22,611 bases of DNA from positions 1 to 22,611 of the forward strand of contig JBNKZD010000151.1 of the NCBI GenBank assembly GCA_050301235.1, read 5' to 3'. Made by a program: the position numbers and the translations under genes. The stretch is from JAFGIN01 sp050301235 (GTDB lineage: Bacteria > Fibrobacterota > Chitinivibrionia > Chitinivibrionales > Chitinispirillaceae). The notes beneath the pieces are model-generated. The model was not told where the DNA came from. It did not search any database and worked only from the letters and a program-made list of their open reading frames with translations. Below, piece by piece: positions 15,900-22,611 of the stretch. The number at the start of each line of letters is the position of its first letter. The stretch's first letter is position 1.

Positions 15900-16958
15900 A
15901 TGATGAATAAAATTAAAACCGTTCATGCCAGTATACTGCTGGTGCTGTTACTTATAACAACAAGTGCATTGGCTGCTGATGAGCTTAATTGCGTCCTGTG
16001 TCACAAATTCAAAGGCTTGAGCAGAATTGATGAAGACGGAAACTTCAGGTTGTTCTATATCAATCAAAAATTGTATAAAAAGGGGCCGCATAAACGCATC
16101 CATTGCAAAGATTGTCATCAGGATATTGATAAAATTCCACACGATCCAGCCAGCAAAGTAGATTGCACAGTTCAATGTCATCTTACTGAACCTTCTGGTA
16201 ACGAGAAGTTTTCACACAAACCGGTTGCTGAAATACTCGAGAAAAGTATCCACGGAGAAAAAATTAAAGAGTCATCCAGTGTGGAACATCTAGAGGATTA
16301 TCCATACTGCACAGATTGTCATGATCAACCATTGTATAGACCGTTGTCGTTTTTTAAAGGGCATGAGGCGGGTGTAACGGAGCGAGGTTTAAGTCGATGC
16401 AAGACCTGTCATAGAACCGGTGATTTCGCGGAAGATTTCTATGCTCATGTGACCTCCAGATTACAGAAGCTACGTGTAGGCAAGGAAATAGTAGGGGTGT
16501 GTGCAAAATGTCATGCAGACAAAAAATTTCAGCAAAGACATGGACTTCAAATCAATGTGGTTTCTTCATATTGGGACACCTTCCATGGTAAAGCCACCTA
16601 TTTTGGATCAGATGCCACACCTGACTGCATTGATTGCCATGTAGTGAGTGGTGAAAATGTACATTCAATAGAAGGAAAGAAATCTGATACATCGGCTGTT
16701 AATAAAAATAATGTGGCCGCCACATGTAAAGCTTCTGAATGTCACTCAAATGCGGGTGATTATATCTCCAGTTATCAGGTTCACACGGATTATGAAGATC
16801 CAGATAAATATCCTATGCAATATTATCTATTGAAATTCTTTAAGTACCTGATGGCAGGGGTGATGTATTTCTTTATCACAGTGATATTTCTTGAATTACT
16901 TAGACGCCTGTTCCCCAGCTATTCAATTTTTAAAAACAAGTTATCCGACTTACATTAG
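15900..16958 (+). CDS. Membrane-anchored octaheme c cytochrome of bc module B
   Basis: The protein has 352 residues: a signal peptide (ILLVLLLITTSALAADE), eight heme sites and a C-terminal transmembrane helix near residues 318-337 (MAGVMYFFITVIFLELLRR). Six sites are CX2CH (CVLCH, CKDCH, CTDCH, CKTCH, CAKCH, CIDCH); one is CX3CH (CTVQCH, residue 89) at the position homologous to CDKECH of module A; and the last is CX4CH (CKASECH, residue 276). It is a paralogue of the protein at 11328-12470 along its length, and like it is followed by b-cytochrome and triheme genes. GGAAAGG lies 12 bases before ATG 15900; ATG 15903 is equivalent in effect. CX4CH sites can need special handling by the maturation system. 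Confidence 0.9.
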   Translation: MMNKIKTVHASILLVLLLITTSALAADELNCVLCHKFKGLSRIDEDGNFRLFYINQKLYKKGPHKRIHCKDCHQDIDKIPHDPASKVDCTVQCHLTEPSGNEKFSHKPVAEILEKSIHGEKIKESSSVEHLEDYPYCTDCHDQPLYRPLSFFKGHEAGVTERGLSRCKTCHRTGDFAEDFYAHVTSRLQKLRVGKEIVGVCAKCHADKKFQQRHGLQINVVSSYWDTFHGKATYFGSDATPDCIDCHVVSGENVHSIEGKKSDTSAVNKNNVAATCKASECHSNAGDYISSYQVHTDYEDPDKYPMQYYLLKFFKYLMAGVMYFFITVIFLELLRRLFPSYSIFKNKLSDLH

Positions 16959-16979
16959 ATCCCGAGAAAGAGCTAAGGC

Positions 16980-17783
16980 ATGAGAAAATATAAAAAAATC
17001 GTATATCGAAATGAAAAACGCTATTTCTATCGATTTTCATTAATGCAAAGAGTACAGCATGTAGTTCTATTTACAACGGTAATAATACTATCACTTACAG
17101 GATTCCCGTTACGCTACTTCGATCAGCCCTGGGCAAAACCACTGTATGAATTTTTTGGTGGGATACATATAGCTCCATGGATACACCGTATAACTGGATT
17201 GATTTTACTTGGTTTGTTTTTGTTTCACACTGGGTACTGGCTCTATCTGTTCTTCAAATACAGGGTTGGAAGACTGATGCTCGAAAAGAGACTGTCAGTA
17301 ATTAATTTTATTCGAGAGTTTTTCTCTATGGAGATGGTGCCCAACAAAAAGGATTTTTTTGATTTTATTGCCATGTGGAAATACCTGTTGTTCATAAGCA
17401 GCGAGCGCCCTCAGTACGACCGTATGTCGTGGAAGGAAAAGTTTGACTATTTCGCGCCCTACTGGGGTATTCCAATTCTTGGGCCTGCGGGATTAGCTCT
17501 GTGGTACAGGGATGAGTTTACACAGTACGTACCAGGTATTGTTTTGAATGCATTTTACATTATGCATACTGACGAAGCACTGCTGGCTGTCATATTTATA
17601 TTCTTTGTGCACTGGTACAACGTCCACTATTCACCAGAAAAATTTCCTATGGCTACGGTATTTTTAACTGGCTATCTTAGTGAAAGTGAGATGATTCATG
17701 AACACTATGACGAATATACACGCATCATGAAAGAAGAAGGCCTTGAAAATGAAATTCATCCTCAACATAAAAACGAGGCGTAG
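16980..17783 (+). CDS. Four-helix b-type cytochrome, quinol-oxidising subunit of bc module B
   Basis: The protein has 267 residues and is a paralogue of 12542-13495 without its N-terminal extension. Candidate heme ligands are H27 in span 1, H69 and H83 in span 2, and H196 and H211 at span 4, with the shared HWYNVH motif (211-216) and the shared TGxPxxxFDxxWAKP segment after span 1. The second histidine of the module A motif HSHEALLA is Asp here (HTDEALLA), so only the first is likely a ligand. The ribosome site is weak, with AAGG almost touching the ATG, which may point to coupling with the octaheme gene 21 bases upstream. Role as the quinol (or menaquinol) reactive subunit is inferred from family and context. 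Confidence 0.87.
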   Translation: MRKYKKIVYRNEKRYFYRFSLMQRVQHVVLFTTVIILSLTGFPLRYFDQPWAKPLYEFFGGIHIAPWIHRITGLILLGLFLFHTGYWLYLFFKYRVGRLMLEKRLSVINFIREFFSMEMVPNKKDFFDFIAMWKYLLFISSERPQYDRMSWKEKFDYFAPYWGIPILGPAGLALWYRDEFTQYVPGIVLNAFYIMHTDEALLAVIFIFFVHWYNVHYSPEKFPMATVFLTGYLSESEMIHEHYDEYTRIMKEEGLENEIHPQHKNEA

Positions 17784-17790
17784 CTAATAA

Positions 17791-18702
17791 ATGTTACATG
17801 TCATAAGAAAAATAATCAGGAATCTATATGTTATCGTCCTGATGATATTTACCCTCTGGTATGGTTATATTCTGTATCCGATTATATTTGAACATTCTGC
17901 TGATCAGTCTAGTGCCGAAGTCGAGGATGATGACGTGGATGTATTTTTTGGTCAGGGAACAACCGAAGAAGAGAAGGAGTTTCTAAAATCACTAAAACAA
18001 CAGCAAAATACCGAAACAACCGATCTCGGCTATATGGTTGTAGAAGAGCAATATGTGAAAGGACATTTCCATCATGTGGGGATGAAAGTTGAAACCGATT
18101 CATTCAGTGTATGTATCAGATGCCATGGTGCCGTCCCTCATGATATGGCAAAGTCAATTCGTGCTTTTCTGAATATGCACGCATTTTACATGGCCTGTGA
18201 AACCTGTCATGTACGTCCGATTGATGGTGAACCCAATATGGAATTTCGTTGGTATGATCAGGCAACGGGAATAACCATAGAAAATCCTGCGGGGTTGAAT
18301 GCGCAGGATGAATCCATGTATGGAAACTACTCAGCAAAAATAGCACCGGGAAGAATGGATGAAAATGGGAAATTCAAATTAATCAATGGGGCTAAAGAGC
18401 TTGAATTTGCAAAAAGATATCAAAGTGATGAGTCTAGATTGAATGATACTCAGAAATCAAAAATGAAAAAGATAATTCACAGGAAAGTCAATGAACAACC
18501 ACTGCTTTGCGATGGGTGTCATACCACTGAAAATCAGCCATATTTACCATTTGAGCTATTGGGGTATCCCAAACGACGACTGTACGAACTTACCAGTACA
18601 GAGGTTGTAGGTATGATTAAAAAATATCAACAATTTTATATTCCCAATATATTACATGGTGGTGAAAGCAGAAAAGAGAGTAATAAAGATCAGAACTTAT
18701 GA
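17791..18702 (+). CDS. Membrane-anchored triheme c cytochrome of bc module B
   Basis: The protein has 303 residues with one N-terminal span (LYVIVLMIFTLWYGYILYPI), an acidic linker, and three heme sites CIRCH (residue 108), CETCH and CDGCH. It aligns with the module A protein in the HFHH segment before heme 1, in FLNMHAFYMACETCH, and in PFELLGY..RLYELTSTEVVGMI. It has only one N-terminal span where the module A protein has two, a difference that may be linked to the extra small membrane protein of module A. The gene starts 7 bases after the b-cytochrome stop and its own stop overlaps the third NHL gene (ATGA), tying module B to the distal block. Confidence 0.85.
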   Translation: MLHVIRKIIRNLYVIVLMIFTLWYGYILYPIIFEHSADQSSAEVEDDDVDVFFGQGTTEEEKEFLKSLKQQQNTETTDLGYMVVEEQYVKGHFHHVGMKVETDSFSVCIRCHGAVPHDMAKSIRAFLNMHAFYMACETCHVRPIDGEPNMEFRWYDQATGITIENPAGLNAQDESMYGNYSAKIAPGRMDENGKFKLINGAKELEFAKRYQSDESRLNDTQKSKMKKIIHRKVNEQPLLCDGCHTTENQPYLPFELLGYPKRRLYELTSTEVVGMIKKYQQFYIPNILHGGESRKESNKDQNL

Positions 18703-19679
18703 CTGTCAGAGTGAAGTCTTTAATGTATGAAGTAACAGGTGTAAGGAAGGTACTTAATAAGTGCCTTTTTCTGCTGATTATATTGTCAGGCTACATACAG
18801 GCGGCAGAGCCAGGGGTACCGCTCGTAAACTGCCAGAAGGTTATGGTTTTAGACGGCTCTCCAACTGGTCATATGAAAATGCCAACCGATGTTGCAGTGG
18901 ATGATGAAGGGAAGATCTATGTTGTTGATAGCGCTAATCATCAGATACTGGTTTTTGCAGCGGATGGAAAGTATTTAATGGCTTTTGGTTCACAGGGGAA
19001 GCCTGGCGAAGTATTAAGTTATCCAGTAGGGATTACAACAACTTCGGATGGGCTTGTGCTGGTGGCTGATCGTGGTAATCAAAAGATCAGGATTTTTAAT
19101 TCAGATGGTAGCTTGCAGAAAACTTTTGATACAAAGATTGAGGAGGGAAGATATACGCCTGTCGATGTGGCGGTTGACAGCGAAGGAAAGCGAATATTTG
19201 TTACAGCTTCAAAACCGTTTCACCAGATTATGGTGCTGGATGCGAATGGAAATCTGATATCGCGATGGGGTCAGGCGGGTAGTAATAAAGGTGAATTTCG
19301 CTTTCCGGCAACTATAGCTGTAAGCCCTGAAGATGATGAGATTTATCTGGTCGATGTTCTAAATACTCGAGTTCAGGCATTTGATATGAACGGAAGCTTT
19401 TTAGTTACCGTTGGTTCATGGGGAGTTACCCCCGGAAAGTTATTTCGACCTAAGGGCGTAGCTGTTATGAAAGATAATAGCATACTGGTAAGTGATAGCT
19501 ATCTTGGTGTTGTGCAGTTATATGATAGTGATACACGTTTTCGGGCAGTGCTGGGAGTTGATGGTAAAATTGCTCGTTTCAATACTCCAACAGGCCTGCA
19601 AGTGGATGATCGTAATAGAGTTTATATTGTAGAGACCATGGCTGATAGAGTAACTGTTTGTCAGTTGTCCCCATTATAA
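18699..19679 (+). CDS. Exported NHL-repeat beta-propeller protein (third of three)
   Basis: The protein has 326 residues with a Sec signal (KCLFLLIILSGYIQAAE) but no lipobox, unlike the other two NHL proteins. It also lacks their proline-rich post-anchor motif. Six or so NHL blades are visible, for example KIYVVDSANHQILVF, LVLVADRGNQKIRIF, EIYLVDVLNTRVQAF, SILVSDSYLGVVQLY and RVYIVETMADRVTVC. It starts on the ATGA overlap with the triheme gene (an in-frame ATG at 18723 is an alternative) and ends one base before the 20-heme gene, so it is probably co-translated with that cytochrome. Soluble periplasmic or secreted scaffold for the 20-heme protein is a reasonable guess. Confidence 0.86.
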   Translation: MTVRVKSLMYEVTGVRKVLNKCLFLLIILSGYIQAAEPGVPLVNCQKVMVLDGSPTGHMKMPTDVAVDDEGKIYVVDSANHQILVFAADGKYLMAFGSQGKPGEVLSYPVGITTTSDGLVLVADRGNQKIRIFNSDGSLQKTFDTKIEEGRYTPVDVAVDSEGKRIFVTASKPFHQIMVLDANGNLISRWGQAGSNKGEFRFPATIAVSPEDDEIYLVDVLNTRVQAFDMNGSFLVTVGSWGVTPGKLFRPKGVAVMKDNSILVSDSYLGVVQLYDSDTRFRAVLGVDGKIARFNTPTGLQVDDRNRVYIVETMADRVTVCQLSPL

Positions 19680-19680
19680 A

Positions 19681-22230
19681 ATGACTAACAAACGACGTAT
19701 TTCAATATTACTGAGCTTGTTGTTAAAGCTTACTTTTGTTGTTTCGATTTTATTTTTACTAACGCCAAATGCACAGGCAGCACGCGTGGTAGAAGAAAAG
19801 CGAGAGTGCGCTACCTGCCATATCGCATGGATAGCCGATTTCAAAAAAAAAGAGGTCACAACTCTGGTTCCTTATAATCCACGTCCAAAGGTTGCAACAG
19901 GACGTCAGGATGTCGTCAGTACGGAGGCGATGTGTTTCTCCTGCCATGATGGATACGTCATGGATTCACGTTTTCTATGGCAGGATGGAGGACATACCCA
20001 TCCTGTAGGTGTGATCCCCTCAGATAGGGTCGACATACCTAAGGATGAAGACAAAACAATCTTCCCGCTCAACGATGATGGCAAAGTATACTGTGGAACT
20101 TGTCACTCGGCGCACGGCGTCGAATGGGGAAGTAAACTGTCGCCAGTCTTCCTGCGTGCAGAGAATATCAATTCATCCCTTTGTATGACCTGTCATGTTG
20201 ATAGAAAAGATCAGCACGCTAATCATCCTCTGAACCGTAAAGTAAAAAATAATAACAAGAAGCTGGAACAGATGGGTTCAAAATTTAAAGACACAGATCA
20301 AGTTATTTGCCAGAGTTGTCATAAGGTTCATGGAGCCAAAGAAGAAAAGCTATTAGTGGAGAAGAATGAAAAATCGCAGTTGTGTGAGATTTGTCATCAG
20401 GATATTAAAAATGTAGATACTACGGGCTCTGGCCAACACTATAGTCACCCAGTTGACGTTATTCCAAAGGAAGTAAAAGTACCCAGTATATTTACTGAAT
20501 CCGGATCAAAATTCGGACCTGACAAAGAGGTTATCTGTCAATCCTGCCATACGCCACATTTTGCACCACCGGAAAATAAATTGTTGGTTCTGGATAGCGA
20601 ACACCTTAAAGAGGGGATTTGTGTCAACTGCCACGAGAAGCAACGCAGCTTGCTTAACACGGGGCATAACCTGCTCAGTGGCGATACGAAAGTAATGTCA
20701 GATTCTGAATTACCCAGTAGCAATTTAGGGGTCTGCGGTGTTTGCCATAACATCCACTCAGGAAAGGGGCCAAAGATGTGGGCGCGCGAATTACAGCCCG
20801 GTGGAGACAGAGTGGCTTCATTATGCCTCAGTTGCCACAGCGACGGTGCACCTGCTGAAAAATTCACAGTTGGTGAATATAGCCATCCGGTGGGGAAATC
20901 GCTCAGTTCGGCAATCGACCCAGGTGTTCTCCCGCTCTTCACCTCGTCCGGGGTAAAAACCCATTCCACCAAATACGGACGGGTTACCTGCCCAACATGC
21001 CATGATGTGCATGGCTCCGTCAGTCACATTAATCATTCATCATCAGCAGGAAGCAAACAGCCTGGAGGTGGTAAATATTTACGTAAAGGAGAGGATAATC
21101 TTTTGTTGCTGTGTGAGACATGCCATGCTGATAAATGGTCTATAGCCGAAACAAAACATGATTTGGATATTAAAAAGGGTGACCCCATGCCTCTGGGTAT
21201 CTGCGGCAACTGTCATCAGGTTCACAACGGTAATGGGCCACGTATGTGGGCAAGAGATGATGGTCTTAAAAAGAATGATTATGGTGCGCTGTGTAAAAGT
21301 TGTCATAAAAAAGGTGGCCTGGCAGAAAAGAAAACAACGGGATCCCATTCACATCCAATCGGTGTTTCAATTGAAAAAGCAGGTATAGATGTAACTCCCG
21401 AGGGATGGGTTTCCATCGAAGGGGGAGAAAAAACCACCAATGCAGCTGTGCTGCCATTGTATGATGAAAAAGAGGGTGTATCGCATAATAAAAATGGCGC
21501 TGTTTCCTGTCCTACTTGCCATGATCCTCATCGATGGACAAGCAAAAAGACAGATAAAAAAATGAGCGGCAAAAAGACGGATGAGGGTGATGCGACAAAC
21601 AGTTTTTTACGTATTCCCACAGCACCTGATGGTGAATTGTGCGTCACCTGCCATACAGCAAAAGCCCCGATTCGTGCTACGGATCATGATCTTTCCGTCA
21701 CTGTGCCAAAAGCGAAGAATGCCTTAGGTGAAGAACTGCATCAATCGGGTATATGTGGTCAATGCCACGCCATCCACAATGCTGTGCAGGACCTTGCGCT
21801 ATGGGGGCGACTGCCTGGACAGGCAGACAATGCTCCGGAAATGCTCTGTCGAAGTTGCCATGATGCAGGTGAAATCGCAGAGGCAAAGGTACCTAAGAAG
21901 GCATCTCATCCTGGTTACGTAATGGCCTGGGACGGAAGTCTGCGAGATGTTGATAAAAAGGGAATAACCCATCTACCGGTCTTCTCCGAAAGTGGCCGTC
22001 AGGCTCTGACGGGGTATATTAGCTGCCCGACCTGTCATAATGTGCATCAATGGCGTCCCGATACAAACGAGGCAGGAAGTGGTAAAAACGAGGAAGGAGA
22101 CGTCTTTAGCAGCTTTCTTCGAACAGATTCTTCTGAAGGAATATTATGTGCGGATTGTCACGACCTGGATTCGATTTTTCGCTATAAATATTTCCACGGT
22201 ATCGATTTCAAGAGCCAAAAAGAGAATTGA
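19681..22230 (+). CDS. Giant 20-heme c-type cytochrome built from five tetraheme modules
   Basis: The protein has 849 residues, a signal peptide (core KLTFVVSILFLLTPNAQA) and twenty CX2CH sites from residue 43 to residue 827, with none of any other spacing. They fall into five groups of four at about residues 43-172, 210-318, 352-482, 508-658 and 692-827. The last three groups are clear tandem repeats: CGxCHxxH, then often MWAR, LCxSCH, SHPxG, LPL or LPV, CPTCHDxH or CPTCHNVH, FLR and LCxxCH. It is Lys-rich and has no membrane anchor after the signal. The family is the paired-CXXCH group. The repeat architecture suggests an extended heme wire working outside or across the periplasm. It is the last gene of the cluster. 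Confidence 0.92.
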   Translation: MTNKRRISILLSLLLKLTFVVSILFLLTPNAQAARVVEEKRECATCHIAWIADFKKKEVTTLVPYNPRPKVATGRQDVVSTEAMCFSCHDGYVMDSRFLWQDGGHTHPVGVIPSDRVDIPKDEDKTIFPLNDDGKVYCGTCHSAHGVEWGSKLSPVFLRAENINSSLCMTCHVDRKDQHANHPLNRKVKNNNKKLEQMGSKFKDTDQVICQSCHKVHGAKEEKLLVEKNEKSQLCEICHQDIKNVDTTGSGQHYSHPVDVIPKEVKVPSIFTESGSKFGPDKEVICQSCHTPHFAPPENKLLVLDSEHLKEGICVNCHEKQRSLLNTGHNLLSGDTKVMSDSELPSSNLGVCGVCHNIHSGKGPKMWARELQPGGDRVASLCLSCHSDGAPAEKFTVGEYSHPVGKSLSSAIDPGVLPLFTSSGVKTHSTKYGRVTCPTCHDVHGSVSHINHSSSAGSKQPGGGKYLRKGEDNLLLLCETCHADKWSIAETKHDLDIKKGDPMPLGICGNCHQVHNGNGPRMWARDDGLKKNDYGALCKSCHKKGGLAEKKTTGSHSHPIGVSIEKAGIDVTPEGWVSIEGGEKTTNAAVLPLYDEKEGVSHNKNGAVSCPTCHDPHRWTSKKTDKKMSGKKTDEGDATNSFLRIPTAPDGELCVTCHTAKAPIRATDHDLSVTVPKAKNALGEELHQSGICGQCHAIHNAVQDLALWGRLPGQADNAPEMLCRSCHDAGEIAEAKVPKKASHPGYVMAWDGSLRDVDKKGITHLPVFSESGRQALTGYISCPTCHNVHQWRPDTNEAGSGKNEEGDVFSSFLRTDSSEGILCADCHDLDSIFRYKYFHGIDFKSQKEN

Positions 22231-22393
22231 CCGACTTGCCGGGTCATTTCCCAATAGTCATCAATTGACGGTCAAAGACCTGCTCAATGTTGAAAGGCTA
22301 AGAGCAATTAGACCACTACAGAGGACGCAGAGAGCACGGAGGTTGTTTTTTAGAATTTAGAAAGTTATTAGTGTACTGTCCTAAACTGTATGT
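22231..22393. other. Intergenic tail after the 20-heme gene
   Basis: No gene and no classical terminator is seen. TTGACCG (22227-22233) can pair with CGGTCAA (22269-22275), but the loop is 35 bases and no T-run follows. A purine-rich stretch ACAGAGGACGCAGAGAGCAC near 22318-22337 resembles dispersed intergenic repeats seen in several bacteria, but this is not verified. Confidence 0.35.
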
Positions 22394-22401
22394 AGATTAT
22401 A

Positions 22402-22499
22402 GCGAGACGGGAAATAGTCATATGCAAGGCGTCATCCGCAGGGAATGGCATGCCCTTTTCAAGGATGAAAACGCAGCAGATGGCTGTTTCCCGTCTCGC
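22402..22499. repeat. 98-base nested palindrome
   Basis: GCGAGACGGGAAATAG (22402-22417) pairs at 15 of 16 positions with 22484-22499. Inside it, GCGTCATCC pairs with GGATGAAAACGC with a bulge, and a GGCATGCC palindrome lies near the centre, so almost the whole length can fold on itself. Confidence 0.75.
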
Positions 22500-22506
22500 C
22501 CGAAGG

Positions 22507-22603
22507 GAAGCCCCCAAATCCCCCAATCCGGCGTTGCAGTTCTTGACAAGGGAGGCGCCATTGCCTGCGAACTGCGCCTTGTCTTGGGAAATTTGGGGGC
22601 TTC
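22507..22603. repeat. Second palindrome with GAAGCCCCCAAAT arms
   Basis: Arms 22507-22526 and 22584-22603 match at 18 of 20 positions as inverted repeats. The interior holds two further complementary pairs, GCAGTTC/GAACTGC (22536-22542 and 22569-22575) and GACAAGG/CCTTGTC (22545-22551 and 22577-22583), which cross each other and do not nest. Confidence 0.75.
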
Positions 22604-22611
22604 TATAATCT

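Larger units (their letters stand above)
22394..22611. mobile_element. MITE-like palindromic element, cut by the right window edge
   Basis: AGATTATAG at 22394-22402 is the exact reverse complement of CTATAATCT at 22603-22611, the last bases of the window, and the DNA between consists of two large palindromes. The outer repeat may extend leftward through GTACTGTCCTAAACTGTATG (22374-22393), in which case the sequence after the window should mirror it. No transposase is visible. The base composition is much more GC-rich than the operon beside it, in line with an inserted element. Confidence 0.5.

Noticed and set aside
20538..20972. 144-codon minus-strand open frame inside the 20-heme gene
   Set aside because: It is antisense to a clear coding repeat region; its openness follows from the biased codons of the cytochrome.
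22227..22275. Operon terminator formed by TTGACCG and CGGTCAA
   Set aside because: A 35-base loop and no following T-run make an intrinsic terminator unlikely.

Overview
This window is dominated by one long, same-strand gene cluster (about 3250 to 22230) that encodes an extracellular-electron-transfer type redox chain running from the quinone pool in the inner membrane to the cell surface. Eight of its genes are multiheme c-type cytochromes. By direct count they hold 66 candidate heme-binding motifs: 62 CX2CH, 3 CX3CH and 1 CX4CH. The host is a Gram-negative bacterium, shown by lipoproteins, an outer-membrane beta-barrel and periplasmic cytochromes. Base composition is moderately AT-rich. The flanking repeats and the overall style would fit a gamma- or deltaproteobacterial lineage, but nothing here fixes the taxon.

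Left flank (1-3249): an inverted-repeat element remnant (24-196); a minus-strand flavodoxin-fold NAD(P)H oxidoreductase (291-869); a gene-poor stretch; an exported protein with two predicted OB-fold segments, the first NrfJ-like (1660-2328); and about 0.9 kb of AT-rich, apparently non-coding DNA in front of the cluster.

Outer-membrane/periplasmic block (3250-11298): a tetraheme cytochrome, an NHL beta-propeller lipoprotein, a 671-residue outer-membrane barrel, a second NHL lipoprotein, a dodecaheme cytochrome and an octaheme cytochrome. The barrel, second NHL gene and dodecaheme gene overlap by ATGA junctions, so the three are probably translated together. This is the layout of a porin-cytochrome conduit, with NHL lipoproteins as candidate structural partners.

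Inner-membrane block (11328-18702): two paralogous three-gene modules, each with a membrane-anchored octaheme c cytochrome, a four-helix b cytochrome and a membrane-anchored triheme c cytochrome. They resemble the Cbc-type bc quinol dehydrogenases of metal reducers. The first module also contains a previously uncalled 36-residue single-span protein. Between the modules lies a signal-peptidase-I-like gene whose catalytic lysine position appears to be arginine, preceded by a nine-codon coupled leader ORF.

Distal block (18699-22230): a third NHL propeller overlaps the second module and is followed one base later by a 20-heme cytochrome made of five tetraheme modules. The inferred route is quinol, b hemes, inner-membrane c hemes, periplasmic multihemes, barrel conduit, then surface or secreted multihemes and NHL scaffolds; direction (reduction of, or uptake from, an extracellular partner) cannot be read from sequence. 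The right edge (22394-22611) is a strongly palindromic, MITE-like repeat cut by the window end.
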